Shown here: positions 16,558 through 27,467 of the stretch, in pieces
Layout: each line of letters opens with the position of its first letter
How positions within the stretch are numbered: position 1 is the first letter of the stretch
NCBI RefSeq assembly: GCF_000711225.1
Contig: NZ_JOMG01000005.1
Span: 406,894 to 470,893, forward strand
Reading direction: 5' to 3'
Source of the DNA: Pelobacter seleniigenes DSM 18267
GTDB taxonomy: Bacteria; Desulfobacterota; Desulfuromonadia; Desulfuromonadales; Geopsychrobacteraceae
Length of the DNA: 64,000 nt
The notes under the pieces: generated by a model
Seen by the model: only the letters and a program-made list of their open reading frames with translations
What the model was told of the DNA's origin: nothing
The model's database searches: none
Program-made: the position numbers and the translations under genes

Positions 16558-17583
16558 TTAATTTATCAGCTTCAGTCGCAGCAAACTTTCTGCGCTGGCG
16601 ATAATTGCTTCTCTGGCCGGCCTTGGTTCCCATCCTAGGAGCTGTTGGGCCTTGTCATGATTGGTATGCCGGATAATGCCCACTTGCGGCGCTGTTCCGC
16701 GCAAGGCCGGGACAACCCGGGCCAATGCTCGGTACAGCCAATCCGGAAGCGTCACGCGCGGCACCTTACCGGCCACTGAACCAAAGTGTTCACGCAGAAC
16801 TTTCGCCACTTCGGCCATTGAGGTGATCGGCTCGGCAACGGCAATGAAGCGCTCGCCAATGGCGGTTGGGCTGGTCAGCGCCAACAGATGCAAAGCCGCA
16901 ACATCGCGAACGTCAACAGCGCCAAAATAAATGCGCGCAAGCGCAGGCATCGAGCCTTCCAGCAGAGCTTTAACCAGGCCGATGGAGGCAGCGTAGTGAG
17001 GTCCTAGCACCGGCCCGAAAATACCCACCGGGTTAATCACCGAAAGCTCCAGGGTACTGCCCTCATTGCTGATAAAGTCCCAGGCTGCCCGCTCTGCCAG
17101 TGTCTTTGATTTGATATAGGGTGTGACATCGGCGCCGGCGGGATCGGTCCAGTCCCCTTCGTTGTAATGCCGTTCCCCTGCCCCGTGACCATACCCCACA
17201 GCGGCAAAGGACGAGGTTAAGACCACCCGCTTGACCCCGGCCGCATGTGCAGCTTTGAGCACCCGCAGTGTGCCGCCGACAGCCGGTGCGACCAACTCGT
17301 CTTCATTCTTCGGTTGAACCGGTGGAAAAGGCGAAGCGACATGCAGGACAGCATCGCAACCGGAGACAGCCTCAATCCAGCCTTCATCCTGCAACAGATC
17401 GCCGGTTAAAAATTGCAACCCGCTATCCTGAACAATACCACCTTGGTGCAAACTGGCTTGAACTGCAGCAACCCGCTGCAAAGAGCGCACAGTTGTGCGA
17501 ACATCATAACCTGTGTTCAGAAGCTGAATAATGATGTGCTCAGCAAGGAAGCCGGTGCCGCCGGTCACCAGAACTGTACTCAT
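16558..17583 (-). CDS. NAD(P)-dependent epimerase/dihydroflavonol-4-reductase-like extended SDR
   Basis: 341 aa. The N-terminal Rossmann motif is TGGTGFLAEH (about 7–16), and the SDR active-site YxxxK occurs as PYIKSKTLAERA. The closest general family is the dihydroflavonol-4-reductase/cinnamoyl-CoA-reductase-like extended SDRs, which reduce aldehydes or ketones with NADPH; the substrate is not evident. It starts 9 bp after the end of the quinone-oxidoreductase-like gene upstream and is probably co-transcribed with it. It is the first chromosomal gene beyond the dif site. Confidence 0.85.
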   Translation of the reverse strand: MSTVLVTGGTGFLAEHIIIQLLNTGYDVRTTVRSLQRVAAVQASLHQGGIVQDSGLQFLTGDLLQDEGWIEAVSGCDAVLHVASPFPPVQPKNEDELVAPAVGGTLRVLKAAHAAGVKRVVLTSSFAAVGYGHGAGERHYNEGDWTDPAGADVTPYIKSKTLAERAAWDFISNEGSTLELSVINPVGIFGPVLGPHYAASIGLVKALLEGSMPALARIYFGAVDVRDVAALHLLALTSPTAIGERFIAVAEPITSMAEVAKVLREHFGSVAGKVPRVTLPDWLYRALARVVPALRGTAPQVGIIRHTNHDKAQQLLGWEPRPAREAIIASAESLLRLKLIN

Positions 17584-17592
17584 GTAAACCTG

Positions 17593-18558
17593 CTACGGGA
17601 TAAGGATAATTTTGCCGTTTCCACCAGGCTCCATGACTAATTTATGGGCCTCCGGGGCGCTTCGTAACGGGAGCTCCGTGCGGATGGTGGGTTTAAACCG
17701 CCCGTCCTGCAGACCGGCATGAATCACCGCATGGATTTGGCGAAACTCTGTGGGGGAAGCATTGAATGCAGCCATCCCCAGAATGGAGGCATTTTTCCCC
17801 ATGGTGTCACGTGGGTTGATTTCGATGGTGCCACGGTTGCCGATCACCACAATCCGACCATACTTGGCAACAACCTTCAGGTCTTTGTCGAGATTGACAT
17901 TCGCCAGCATCTCCAGAATCACGTCGACCCCCATGCCGCAAGTCAGCTCAGCCACGGCATCGAGATAATTATCGTCATGGTGGTTCAATGCTGCGACAAC
18001 CCCCTGCTCCTGCAACAGTTTAATCCCGGCAGTGGTCCCGGCAGTGCCGATGACTCTCAGTCCGTAAGAATGGGCGATCTGGACCGCGGCCTGACCAACC
18101 GCACCACTGGCGCCATGAATCAAGACCGTTTCTCCGGGTAACGCATGGGCTCGATAGAGTAAACCGTAAAAGGCTGTTGTATAAGGGACTCCGATGGCCG
18201 CGCCAACGGAAAAATCGCTCTTGTCAGGGAGCGTAAAGACTTGATTTTCCGAGCAAACCAATTGTTCGGCATAGCTACCCACCAGGCTACCGAAAACATA
18301 GACCCGCTCTCCCACCTGGCGATGTTTGACGTCAGCGCCGACGGCGGAGATGATACCGGCCGCATCATTTCCAGGAATATAAGGTAGTTCGGGTTTTAGC
18401 GGATAGATTCCTGCGCGGATATAGGTATCAACGGGATTCACGCCAATGGCTTTCACGTCGACTTTGACCTGACCTCTGGCCGGTACCGGAGCGGCAATTT
18501 CTTGAATCTGCATCACTTCCGGGGCGCCAAATTCTTTGACCTGAATAGCTTGCATCAT
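17593..18558 (-). CDS. zinc-independent quinone oxidoreductase (zeta-crystallin type MDR)
   Basis: About 321 aa. The start is taken at the ATG-ATG pair 18558/18555, behind GGAGCG; the open frame extends farther upstream but into recG antisense. GroES-like N-terminal domain (GVNPVDTYIRAGIYP) and Rossmann domain HGASGAVGQAAVQ. It lacks the zinc-binding cysteines of alcohol dehydrogenases, as in QOR-type NADPH:quinone or enone reductases. It acts in the cytoplasm on small carbonyls or quinones; the substrate is unknown. It lies about 90 bp downstream of recG. Confidence 0.88.
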   Translation of the reverse strand: MMQAIQVKEFGAPEVMQIQEIAAPVPARGQVKVDVKAIGVNPVDTYIRAGIYPLKPELPYIPGNDAAGIISAVGADVKHRQVGERVYVFGSLVGSYAEQLVCSENQVFTLPDKSDFSVGAAIGVPYTTAFYGLLYRAHALPGETVLIHGASGAVGQAAVQIAHSYGLRVIGTAGTTAGIKLLQEQGVVAALNHHDDNYLDAVAELTCGMGVDVILEMLANVNLDKDLKVVAKYGRIVVIGNRGTIEINPRDTMGKNASILGMAAFNASPTEFRQIHAVIHAGLQDGRFKPTIRTELPLRSAPEAHKLVMEPGGNGKIILIP

Positions 18559-18646
18559 GATCGCTCCTGAACTGTTGATGATAGAAGTCGTCTTTCTGAA
18601 ACAAAAATCGCGCTTGATGTTGACTGATTTACTGAATGAAAGTCTA

Positions 18647-20797
18647 TCACCCGATCGCGGCAAGTTCCAGTCGACCACCCCAACGTCTTTGCAGTTCCTG
18701 ACTGACCGGTAAAGCGTCCGCAGTGGTAAGCATTTTGGTCTGCTCGATATAGTTAAAAGCTTCTTGGCGGGCTGCTTCAAGAATGCGAATATCCTTGACC
18801 AGATTGGCGACCCGGAATTCAGGCAGTCCGGCCTGGCGAGTGCCGAGGAAATCCCCGGGTCCGCGAATTTCCAGGTCGGCTTCGGCCACCAGGAAACCAT
18901 CATTGGTATCGACCATGACCTTGAGTCTGCGCGCCGCATCGGCACTATAATTTTCTGACGGGACCAGGAAGCAGAAACTCTGTTCAGCCCCCCGCCCTAC
19001 CCGGCCGCGCAACTGGTGCAATTGCGACAACCCGAAACGATCGGCATGTTCGATGACCATGACCGTGGCGTTCGGGACATCGACACCAACCTCAATAACC
19101 GTAGTCGCCACCAACAGCTGCAGCTCGCCGCTGCGGAAGGCGTCCATCACTGCATCTTTTTCGGCGGTTTTCATGCGCCCGTGGAGCAGGCCGACCCGGT
19201 AGTCCGGAAAGATCTCTGTCGCCAGGGTCTCAGCTGCCACAGTCGCGGCCTGTAGATCACTTTTTTCCGATTCTTCAACCAGAGGATAAACGATATAAAT
19301 CTGCCGCCCCTGTTCAAGTTGTTTGCGGAGCTGAGGGTATAACTGGCGGTGGCGATTCTGGCCGCAGAGACGGGTTGTCACCGGTTTTCGCCCCGGTGGA
19401 AGCTGGTCGATAACAGATACGGCAAGATCGCCGTAAAGGGTCATCGACAACGTGCGGGGAATCGGCGTCGCGGTCATGACCAGTATGTCGGGATTGGTTC
19501 CTTTATGTCTGAGAACACTGCGTTGCCTGACTCCGAAACGATGCTGTTCGTCAATAATACCAAGACCCAGTTTTTTAAATTCGACAGCATCCTGCAACAC
19601 GGCATGGGTACCGACAATCAGGTCGACTTCTCCACGAGCAATCTGCTCCACCACGTCCCGCTTGGCTGCGGCGGTCATGCTCCCCTGCAGCAGACAGGTA
19701 CTGAGTCCGAGCTGGTCGAGCCAGGTTTTAAAGGTCCTATAATGCTGCTCCGCAAGGATCTCGGTCGGCGCCACCACTGCTACCTGAGCTTCATTTTCAA
19801 TAGCGATCAGTGCAGACATCAGGGCAACCAGGGTCTTACCGCTGCCCACATCCCCCTGCAGCAGGCGATGCATCGGCTGGGGCGACATCATGTCGCGCTT
19901 GATCTCTCCAAGCACTCGACGCTGGGCGTCAGTCAATTTGAAGGGGAGTAATTTATTTAATGGAATCGTATATTTATGGGTAAATTTAAAGGCAATCCCT
20001 GCTTCCAGTTCAACCCCTGCCCGTTTCAATGCCAAACCAAGTTCCAGAAAAAAGAATTCGTCAAAAACCAGGGAATGACGCGGCCGATCCTGCCCTTTGG
20101 CCAGCCGTTCCAGGTTGGTATCATTACTTGGCCAATGAATCTGCTGTAGCGCTTCAGCCAGATCGAGGAGACGATATTTCCGCCGGATTGAAACAGGCAG
20201 AGGACTGGTGGCATAACCGGCATAATCGTTGATCAGCTGGAACCAGATTTTCCTGCTCTGTTTTTGGGAAAGCCCCTCGGTCAGAGGGTAGACGGGAAGA
20301 ATCCTACCGAAATTAAGCGGGTCGTTGCGCAGGAGCTGGTCAAGGTCGCCATCCGAATTGATCAGGTCGGCGTCGGGGTGATGGACCTCGCGGGTGGCGC
20401 CGAAGCGTTTCACCTCGCCGATGAAAACGGCTTTCTGCCCAACCGGGAAACGTTTTTCCAACCAAGGCTTTCGATAGCGGAACCATTTCAGAGACAATTT
20501 TCCGGAGTTGTCACCGACAATAACTTCGAAAATCCGTCGCCTGCTCCGTGCGGTAGTGATTTCACCGGAAGCAAGCACCGTTGCAACGAAAATCTCCTGA
20601 CAGCCATCGGTCAGCTGGCTGATTGTTTTGAGCTGACGACGGTCCTCGTAACGCAAAGGCAAATGATAAAGACCGTCTTCAACAGTTTCCAGACCGAGTT
20701 TTTGTAATTTGGCGTAAACACGGGGCCCGACTCCTTGAACGGAGACCAGGCTTTTATCCAGTTCCGGCGGACGAATTCCGGGAGCCGAAGATGACAT
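18647..20797 (-). CDS. recG: ATP-dependent DNA helicase RecG
   Basis: 716 aa (E. coli RecG is 693). Helix-hairpin-helix-like start (SVQGVGPRVYAKLQKLG), OB-fold wedge domain, superfamily 2 helicase core with Walker A GDVGSGKT, DExH-type box DEQHRFG, TATPIPRTL and QLRGRVGRG. RecG reverses stalled forks and migrates Holliday junctions, working with RuvABC and PriA pathways. It begins only 5 bp after the small DUF1858 gene and is probably in the same transcript. Confidence 0.96.
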   Translation of the reverse strand: MSSSAPGIRPPELDKSLVSVQGVGPRVYAKLQKLGLETVEDGLYHLPLRYEDRRQLKTISQLTDGCQEIFVATVLASGEITTARSRRRIFEVIVGDNSGKLSLKWFRYRKPWLEKRFPVGQKAVFIGEVKRFGATREVHHPDADLINSDGDLDQLLRNDPLNFGRILPVYPLTEGLSQKQSRKIWFQLINDYAGYATSPLPVSIRRKYRLLDLAEALQQIHWPSNDTNLERLAKGQDRPRHSLVFDEFFFLELGLALKRAGVELEAGIAFKFTHKYTIPLNKLLPFKLTDAQRRVLGEIKRDMMSPQPMHRLLQGDVGSGKTLVALMSALIAIENEAQVAVVAPTEILAEQHYRTFKTWLDQLGLSTCLLQGSMTAAAKRDVVEQIARGEVDLIVGTHAVLQDAVEFKKLGLGIIDEQHRFGVRQRSVLRHKGTNPDILVMTATPIPRTLSMTLYGDLAVSVIDQLPPGRKPVTTRLCGQNRHRQLYPQLRKQLEQGRQIYIVYPLVEESEKSDLQAATVAAETLATEIFPDYRVGLLHGRMKTAEKDAVMDAFRSGELQLLVATTVIEVGVDVPNATVMVIEHADRFGLSQLHQLRGRVGRGAEQSFCFLVPSENYSADAARRLKVMVDTNDGFLVAEADLEIRGPGDFLGTRQAGLPEFRVANLVKDIRILEAARQEAFNYIEQTKMLTTADALPVSQELQRRWGGRLELAAIG

Positions 20798-20802
20798 CTT
20801 TG

Positions 20803-21009
20803 CTAGGAATCTTCAAGCAAAGCATTCAGATCAGCAAGAACATCGTCAAGATTGAGGCCATGAGCACGAATGCCCTGGGCCAAGGATTCGGTGGAGGCTC
20901 CAAGACAGCCGACGCAGCCGAGATTATACTTGTCGAAAACCTTGCCAACTTCAGGATTAAGCTGGATAACTTGCTGAAAGGTCATATCCTTGGTGATTTT
21001 TGGGGCCAT
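20803..21009 (-). CDS. DUF1858 domain protein
   Basis: 68 aa from the ATG at 21009 behind GGAGG; the frame opens farther upstream but without a site. The sequence MAPKITKDMTFQQVIQLNP…FDKYNLGCVGCLGASTESL matches the DUF1858/ScdA N-terminal type, with a CxxC pair in GCVGC that may bind metal or act in redox. Such domains are often found near hybrid-cluster or iron–sulfur repair functions in anaerobes. The exact role is unknown. It sits between greA and recG. Confidence 0.8.
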   Translation of the reverse strand: MAPKITKDMTFQQVIQLNPEVGKVFDKYNLGCVGCLGASTESLAQGIRAHGLNLDDVLADLNALLEDS

Positions 21010-21141
21010 AAACACCTCCGAAATACGGGAAAAGCACAGCTGCGAAACACCAGAATTGTCACAAAAGTTTGGCAAAATTGCAAGAAAAACGGGGCATTGT
21101 ATGAACAAGACCCCGTTTTTCAAATATCCGATTTGTGATGA

Positions 21142-21618
21142 TCAGCTGTATTCGATATTGGTCACTTCATAAACTTTGACCCCGGACGGAACGGCGATGC
21201 GGACTTCTTCATCCACCGTGTGGCCGATCAAGGTCTTCCCCACCGGCGAATTGATAGATATTTTACCGATTTTGATATCCGCCTCATCTTCACCGACAAT
21301 CTGATAAGTCACTTCTTTTTCTGTATCGATATCAAACAATGTGACCTTGGCACCGAAGACGATTTTGTCGCTTTTAATCGTTTTCGGATCAATGACCTGG
21401 GCCAGTGCGATTTTACTGTTGAGTTCCTGGATCCGCCCTTCAATGAAACCCTGCCGATCTTTGGCTGCATCGTATTCGGCATTTTCAGACAAGTCACCAT
21501 GGCTGCGTGCTTCGGCGATATCCTGGACGACTTTCGGGCGTTCGACCCGAGTAAGGTGTTTGAGTTCATCCTGTAGCCGCTGATATCCTTCAGCAGTCAT
21601 GGGAACCGATTTGCTCAT
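21142..21618 (-). CDS. greA: transcription elongation factor GreA
   Basis: 158 aa, the normal length. N-terminal coiled coil carries the acidic tip (RSHGDLSENAEYDAAKDRQG), and the C-terminal FKBP-like domain follows (VTYQIVGEDEADIKIGKISINSPVGKTLIG). GreA enters the RNA polymerase secondary channel and stimulates cleavage of backtracked transcripts. A terminator hairpin separates it from carB, so it likely has its own promoter or receives read-through. A second paralogue, GreB-like, lies at 44143–44640. Confidence 0.96.
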   Translation of the reverse strand: MSKSVPMTAEGYQRLQDELKHLTRVERPKVVQDIAEARSHGDLSENAEYDAAKDRQGFIEGRIQELNSKIALAQVIDPKTIKSDKIVFGAKVTLFDIDTEKEVTYQIVGEDEADIKIGKISINSPVGKTLIGHTVDEEVRIAVPSGVKVYEVTNIEYS

Positions 21619-21632
21619 ACCTCTCGCTCCTT

Positions 21633-21661
21633 AAAAAAACAGCGGGCGGGAAAACCCGCCC
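21633..21661 (-). terminator. rho-independent terminator after carB
   Basis: A 7-bp GC stem, GGGCGGG pairing with CCCGCCC around a TTTT loop, followed on the minus strand by a run of seven T. It closes the pyr/car operon 27 bp beyond the carB stop and 15 bp before the greA start. Confidence 0.85.
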
Positions 21662-21688
21662 ACTGGCTCGTTACGTTTTTAAGTTTAA

Positions 21689-24600
21689 TCAGGAGCGCTC
21701 ATAATACTCTTGCAGCGGTTTAACGTCAAGGTTTTCTCTCAACATCGCCAGGATACCGTCGGTCACCGCCTTGATTCCGGCCACCGTGGTAAAGTAAGCC
21801 ACCTCCTGCATCAGTGCGGAACGGCGGATGGAATAGGAATCGGAGACCGATTGCGCACCCAGCGTTGTATTGAAGACCATGCAGATCTCCCGGCTTTTGA
21901 TCGCGTCAACACAGTGGGGCCGCCCCTCTTTAACCTTATTGATCGGCTCGGCGGCAATCCCGTGTTCGTTGAGGAATGCGGCGGTGCCGCTGGTGGCAAC
22001 CACACTGAACCCGACATTCACCAGTTTCCGGGTTGGCTCGACGATATGAGCCTTGTCCGCATCCTTGATACTGATAAAGATTTTCCCGCTGCGCGGCAAC
22101 TTGACTCCAGCGCCGAGTTGGGCTTTGGCAAAAGCCTTGCCAAAATTGTAATCGATTCCCATGACCTCCCCGGTCGACTTCATCTCCGGGCCCAGCAAGG
22201 TATCGACACCCGGGAATTTGACAAACGGGAAAACCGCTTCTTTGACGGCGATATAAGGCGGGACGATGTCGCCGGTCACGCCCAACTCCGCCAAACTTTT
22301 GCCGGCCATGACCTTGGCGGCGATCTGTGCCAGCGGGCGATTGGTCGCTTTGGAAACGAAGGGCACTGTCCGACTGGCGCGGGGATTGACTTCGAGCAGG
22401 TAAATGATGCCCCCCTGGATGGCGTATTGAATATTCATCAAGCCAACCACCTGGAGCTCCAGAGCCAACTCAATGGTCTGCCGGCGGATTTCGGCAATGA
22501 TCTCCGCAGGGAGGGAATAAGGCGGCAACGAGCAGGCCGAGTCGCCCGAGTGGATTCCGGCTTCCTCGATATGCTGCATGATCCCACCAATGACCACGTC
22601 TTTACCGTCAGCCAGGGCATCGACATCGACTTCAATGGCGTCCTGGAGGAACTTATCTACCAGTACCGGATGCTCGGGTGAGGCATCGACGGCATATTTC
22701 ATATAATCACGCAGCCGTTCGACATCATAAACGATCTCCATGGCCCGGCCTCCGAGAACGTAAGACGGGCGTACGACCACCGGATAACCGATCCGTTCGG
22801 CGATTTTTTCAGCCTCGTCATAGGCGCGGGCAATCCCGTTGTCCGGCTGGCGCAGGTTGAGCTTGTTCAGGAGTGCTTGAAAACGCTCGCGATCCTCGGC
22901 CCGGTCAATGGCGTCCGGGGACGTACCGATAATGGGAACCCCGGCCTTCTCAAGGGCCACCGCAAGTTTCAGCGGGGTTTGCCCGCCGTATTGAACAATG
23001 ACTCCGACCGGTTTTTCCTTCTCGACGATCGCCAGCACATCCTCAAAGGTCAACGGTTCGAAATAAAGCCGATCCGAGGTGTCGTAATCGGTTGAAACCG
23101 TCTCCGGGTTACAGTTGACCATGATTGTTTCATAGCCCGATTCGGCCAGCGAGAAGGCGCCGTGGACGCAGCAGTAGTCGAATTCGATCCCCTGCCCGAT
23201 CCGGTTCGGTCCGCCGCCCAGGATCATGATCTTATCCCGGTCGGTCGGTGCAGCCTCGCATTCACTTTCATAGGTTGAGTACAGATACGGGGTATAGGCC
23301 TCGAACTCGGCGCCGCAGGTATCAACGCGTTTGTAAACCGGCAGAATATTCAGCTGGTGGCGCAGGTTACGGACATCATCCTCGGTCACCTGCCACAGAG
23401 TCGCCAAACGGCGATCCGCAAAGCCGTACTGCTTGGCCTGGCGCAACAGTTCGGCAAATGCATCGTCAGCGGCCGCAAACTGATCCTTGTGGGCCAGCAG
23501 CACAGTTTCCAGTTCGACGATCTGGGCGATGTTGGACAAGAACCAGGGATCGATGCCGCTGAGGCTGTAAATCCGTTCGATACTGAGACCGGCACGAAGT
23601 GCATCGGCCAGATACCACATCCGCTCCCAATTGGGCACCTGCAGCTTGTGGGTCAGATCGTCCTGCTCTTTATCGCTCAGCTCACGGGCATAATCGCCCG
23701 GGGTTTCAAAGATCCGACTTTCAAAACCGTAAGAACCGATTTCCAGGGAGCGCAGGGCTTTTTGCAAACTCTCCTTGAAGGTCCGACCGATGGCCATGGC
23801 CTCACCGACCGATTTCATCTGAGTGGTCAAGGTCGCATCGGCTTGGGGGAATTTTTCGAAGGTGAACCTGGGGACTTTGGTGACCACATAATCAATGGTC
23901 GGTTCAAAGGAGGCCAGGGTTTCCCGGGTGATGTCATTGGAGATCTCGTCAAGACGGTAACCCACGGACAGCTTTGCGGCAATCTTGGCGATGGGAAAAC
24001 CGGTTGCCTTGGAGGCCAGAGCCGACGACCGGGACACCCGTGGGTTCATTTCGATGACCACCAGGCGGCCGTCCTTGGGATTGACCCCGAACTGGATATT
24101 CGAGCCACCGGTATCAACCCCGATTTCCCGAATGATCTTCAGTGAGGCGTCACGCAGGATCTGATATTCCTTATCTGTCAGGGTCTGGGCCGGGGCAACG
24201 GTAATGGAATCGCCGGTATGAACGCCCATGGCATCGAAATTCTCGATGGAACAGATAATGACGACATTATCCGCTGTATCGCGCATGACTTCCAGTTCAT
24301 ATTCTTTCCAACCGATAACCGACTCCTCAACCAGGATCTCATTGGTCGGGGATGCATCGATCCCGGCAATCGCCATCTGCTCATACTCTTCGCGGTTGTA
24401 AGCGATGCCACCGCCGGTGCCGCCGAGCGTAAAAGAGGGTCTGATAATCGCTGGAAAACCAATGGATTCAATAATTTCCATGGCTTCCCTGTGGCTATGG
24501 GCCAGCCCGGAGCGCGGCACTTCGACCCCAATCTTTTCCATCGCCTGCTTGAACAGGGTCCGATCTTCGGCTTTTTTGATCGGTTCGAGCTTGGCTCCGA

Positions 24601-24946
24601 TCAGTTCGACCGAATATTGCTCGAGAACTCCTGCTTCGGCCACGGCCACGGCTGTATTCAGTGCGGTCTGCCCGCCCAGAGTCGGCAACAGCGCATCAGG
24701 GCGTTCCTTTTCAATAATTTTAGCCAGGACCTCCGGAGTCACCGGTTCGATATAGGTCCGGTCGGCGAAATCCGGGTCGGTCATAATGGTTGCCGGATTC
24801 GAATTAAGGAGAACGACCTCGTACCCCTCTTCTTTCAAGGCTTTACAGGCCTGGGTTCCGGAATAGTCGAATTCGCAGGCCTGGCCGATTACAATCGGAC
24901 CGGCTCCGATAATCAGAATTTTCTTTATATCATCACGCTTAGGCAT
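21689..24946 (-). CDS. carB: carbamoyl-phosphate synthase large subunit
   Basis: 1085 aa, the full length for CarB. Two ATP-grasp halves are present (first about 1–400, second about 550–935), then an MGS-like allosteric domain at the C-terminus ([18 protein letters not shown]…). It begins [23 protein letters not shown]. It combines bicarbonate, ammonia passed from CarA and two ATP into carbamoyl phosphate for pyrimidine and arginine synthesis. It follows carA by 30 bp in the pyr operon. Confidence 0.97.
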   Translation of the reverse strand: MPKRDDIKKILIIGAGPIVIGQACEFDYSGTQACKALKEEGYEVVLLNSNPATIMTDPDFADRTYIEPVTPEVLAKIIEKERPDALLPTLGGQTALNTAVAVAEAGVLEQYSVELIGAKLEPIKKAEDRTLFKQAMEKIGVEVPRSGLAHSHREAMEIIESIGFPAIIRPSFTLGGTGGGIAYNREEYEQMAIAGIDASPTNEILVEESVIGWKEYELEVMRDTADNVVIICSIENFDAMGVHTGDSITVAPAQTLTDKEYQILRDASLKIIREIGVDTGGSNIQFGVNPKDGRLVVIEMNPRVSRSSALASKATGFPIAKIAAKLSVGYRLDEISNDITRETLASFEPTIDYVVTKVPRFTFEKFPQADATLTTQMKSVGEAMAIGRTFKESLQKALRSLEIGSYGFESRIFETPGDYARELSDKEQDDLTHKLQVPNWERMWYLADALRAGLSIERIYSLSGIDPWFLSNIAQIVELETVLLAHKDQFAAADDAFAELLRQAKQYGFADRRLATLWQVTEDDVRNLRHQLNILPVYKRVDTCGAEFEAYTPYLYSTYESECEAAPTDRDKIMILGGGPNRIGQGIEFDYCCVHGAFSLAESGYETIMVNCNPETVSTDYDTSDRLYFEPLTFEDVLAIVEKEKPVGVIVQYGGQTPLKLAVALEKAGVPIIGTSPDAIDRAEDRERFQALLNKLNLRQPDNGIARAYDEAEKIAERIGYPVVVRPSYVLGGRAMEIVYDVERLRDYMKYAVDASPEHPVLVDKFLQDAIEVDVDALADGKDVVIGGIMQHIEEAGIHSGDSACSLPPYSLPAEIIAEIRRQTIELALELQVVGLMNIQYAIQGGIIYLLEVNPRASRTVPFVSKATNRPLAQIAAKVMAGKSLAELGVTGDIVPPYIAVKEAVFPFVKFPGVDTLLGPEMKSTGEVMGIDYNFGKAFAKAQLGAGVKLPRSGKIFISIKDADKAHIVEPTRKLVNVGFSVVATSGTAAFLNEHGIAAEPINKVKEGRPHCVDAIKSREICMVFNTTLGAQSVSDSYSIRRSALMQEVAYFTTVAGIKAVTDGILAMLRENLDVKPLQEYYERS

Positions 24947-24976
24947 GGTTGTTCCTCTATTTTAAGCTATTGAATA

Positions 24977-26116
24977 TCAATTGAGTGCTTTGTTTTTATG
25001 ATCTTTCATCATGCTGATGAAACGGTCGAAAAGGTATTTTGCATCATGCGGTCCGGGCGAAGCTTCGGGGTGATACTGAACCGAAAAAGCCGGCATGGCC
25101 AGGTGCTGAATCCCTTCAACGGTATTATCGTTCAGGTTCATATGAGTGACCTTGACCTGACTGTTGTCGAGACTGTCCGCATCCACGGCAAAGCCGTGAT
25201 TCTGGGAGGTGATTTCAACCTGCTGCCGTTGGTCATCGAGAACCGGCTGATTACCGCCCCGATGGCCGAATTTCAGCTTATAGGTCTTCCCGCCCAGAGC
25301 AATTGACAACAACTGGTGACCGAGGCAGATACCGAAAATAGGAACCTTGCCGAGCAATTGACGGATATTCTCCTGGGCATAATGAAGAGGCTCGGGATCG
25401 CCCGGGCCATTGCTGAGGAAAACCCCATCCGGATTCAGCTTGAGAACCTCTTCCGGGGCGGTATCGGCCGGCACCACCGTCACATCGCAACCGGCCGAGG
25501 TCAGGTTACGGAGGATATTGCGTTTGATGCCGTAATCGTAGGCGACCACCTTGAAGCTTTTGGGCTTAGCGGTACTGTCTCCATACCCCTGCCCCAGCTG
25601 CCAGACCTCTTCGCAGGCCTGATAGGGCTCGGCACAGGTCACTTCCCTGACCAGGTCGCGGCCGACGATGGAAGGCGCCTGGCGGGCTTTTTCCACCAGA
25701 CTGGCCGGATCGGTGTCAATCGAGGACAAGATGCCGGTCTGCGCGCCAGCGGTGCGAATGTGTCGCACCAGCGCCCGGGTATCGATCCCTTCGATACCGA
25801 CAATATTGTTTTCTTTCAAGTAATCATCCAGGCTCATTTGCGACCGGAAATTGCTGGGAAAGGGGCAGGATTCCTTGACCACGAACCCGGCGAGAAAAGG
25901 TTTGCGCGACTCGACATCCTCAGGATTGATGCCGTAATTCCCGATCTGCGGGTAAGTCATCGTGACGATTTCACCATGATAGGACGGATCAGTGAGAATT
26001 TCCTGGTAGCCGGTCATGCTGGTGTTGAACACCACTTCTCCGGTGACTTCCCCGACGGCGCCGAGTGCTTTACCAATAAAATACTTGCCGTCGGCAAGTG
26101 CAAGAACTGCTTTCAT
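24977..26116 (-). CDS. carA: carbamoyl-phosphate synthase small subunit
   Basis: 379 aa. N-terminal CPSase small domain, then a class I glutamine amidotransferase with the Cys nucleophile in GICLGHQLL and His/Glu in [11 protein letters not shown]. It hydrolyses glutamine and channels ammonia to CarB. It lies 60 bp after pyrC and 30 bp before carB, and the whole set is transcribed from the PyrR-controlled promoter upstream of pyrR. Confidence 0.97.
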   Translation of the reverse strand: MKAVLALADGKYFIGKALGAVGEVTGEVVFNTSMTGYQEILTDPSYHGEIVTMTYPQIGNYGINPEDVESRKPFLAGFVVKESCPFPSNFRSQMSLDDYLKENNIVGIEGIDTRALVRHIRTAGAQTGILSSIDTDPASLVEKARQAPSIVGRDLVREVTCAEPYQACEEVWQLGQGYGDSTAKPKSFKVVAYDYGIKRNILRNLTSAGCDVTVVPADTAPEEVLKLNPDGVFLSNGPGDPEPLHYAQENIRQLLGKVPIFGICLGHQLLSIALGGKTYKLKFGHRGGNQPVLDDQRQQVEITSQNHGFAVDADSLDNSQVKVTHMNLNDNTVEGIQHLAMPAFSVQYHPEASPGPHDAKYLFDRFISMMKDHKNKALN

Positions 26117-26176
26117 TGCAACCTCTATAGAGAATTTACTTTAAGTCTTTCTAGATAACCAACTAACAACTAAAAT

Positions 26177-27448
26177 CTATCTTGAGAACACAACGCGTCC
26201 GGCCAGGATCGTCTTCAAGGCCGCTCCACGTACGGACATCCCGCCGAAGGGGGTATTTCGACCCTTCGAATAAAACTTCTCCGGCGCAACTGTCCATTCC
26301 AGGTCGGGGTCAATAACGGTGATATCCGCAACAGCTCCGACACTCAGCGTACCCCGATTGATGCCGATGATTGATGCCGGCCGACAAGTCATTAACGCCA
26401 CGGCCCGGGACAGATCAAGGACCCCGTCCCTGACCAACTGCAAGGTTAACGGCAGCAGAGTTTCCAGCCCGACTATACCATTGAGAGCCAGATTAAACTC
26501 AACATTCTTTTCATCGTAATGATGGGGAGCATGATCTGTGGCAATGGCATCAATGGTACCATCTGCCAACCCGGCTCTGACCGCAGCCAGATCAACGTTA
26601 TTGCGTAGCGGCGGATTCATCTTGGTGTTGGTGTCGTAGCCGCGCACTGCCTCTTCGGTCAGCATAAAGTGATGCGGGGTGGCTTCGCAAGTGACGCGCA
26701 CGCCCCGAGCTTTGGCCTGTCGAACCAGCTCGACACTCCCCTTGGTGGAGACATGGGCGACATGCAGGCGGCCACCGGTAAATTCGGCAAGCATGATATC
26801 CCGGGCGGTCGCGGCATCCTCCGCGACCCAGGGAATCCCCTTGAGTCCGAGTTCCGTTGCAACCGGCCCTTCGTTCATGCAGCCTTCTCCGACCAGGCTC
26901 TTGTCTTCGGCATGAGAAATAAGCGGCGCATCGAAGGTGTCCGCATATTCAAATGCCCGGCGCATCAATTCGCTACTAACCACCGGCTTGCCGTCATCGG
27001 AAAAAGCCACACAGCCGCCAGCTTTAAGTTCGCCCATTTCGGCCAGAACTTCACCCTGCATCCCATGACTGATACAACCGACCGGAAAGACGTTGGCGCT
27101 CCCCTCGGCCCGCGCCTTGTCGATAATATAGCGGGTGACGGCCAACGTGTCATTGACCGGCGCGGTGTTCGGCATACAGGCCAACGAGGTGACGCCCCCG
27201 GCGGCAGCAGCGCGGGTTCCGCTGATAATGTCTTCTTTATACTCAAGTCCCGGATCGCGCAGATGGGTATGAATATCGATAAGCCCCGGAACGACCAGTT
27301 TGCCGGAAGCATCGACAGACTCTGCATCGCCTGCAACGATGGTCTCAGCAACTTGTACGATGACGCCGTCCTCAACCAGGATATCCCGTACTGCGTCAAG
27401 ACCGTTGGCCGGGTCGATAACCCGCCCTGCTTTAATAATCAGTTTCAT
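26177..27448 (-). CDS. pyrC: dihydroorotase (type I)
   Basis: 423 aa from the ATG at 27448 (GAGAGG upstream); the longer frame is overlapping pyrB antisense-free extension without a site. Amidohydrolase zinc motif [14 protein letters not shown] loop and ATDHAPHH motif are intact, indicating an active enzyme, not the pseudo-dihydroorotase partner type. It closes carbamoyl aspartate to dihydroorotate in pyrimidine synthesis. Third gene of the pyr operon. Confidence 0.96.
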   Translation of the reverse strand: MKLIIKAGRVIDPANGLDAVRDILVEDGVIVQVAETIVAGDAESVDASGKLVVPGLIDIHTHLRDPGLEYKEDIISGTRAAAAGGVTSLACMPNTAPVNDTLAVTRYIIDKARAEGSANVFPVGCISHGMQGEVLAEMGELKAGGCVAFSDDGKPVVSSELMRRAFEYADTFDAPLISHAEDKSLVGEGCMNEGPVATELGLKGIPWVAEDAATARDIMLAEFTGGRLHVAHVSTKGSVELVRQAKARGVRVTCEATPHHFMLTEEAVRGYDTNTKMNPPLRNNVDLAAVRAGLADGTIDAIATDHAPHHYDEKNVEFNLALNGIVGLETLLPLTLQLVRDGVLDLSRAVALMTCRPASIIGINRGTLSVGAVADITVIDPDLEWTVAPEKFYSKGRNTPFGGMSVRGAALKTILAGRVVFSR

Positions 27449-27467
27449 GATATGACCTCTCGCCTGA

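Noticed and set aside
21710..24973. Several long + strand frames across carB
   Set aside because: All lie antisense to a full-length carB and have no independent support.
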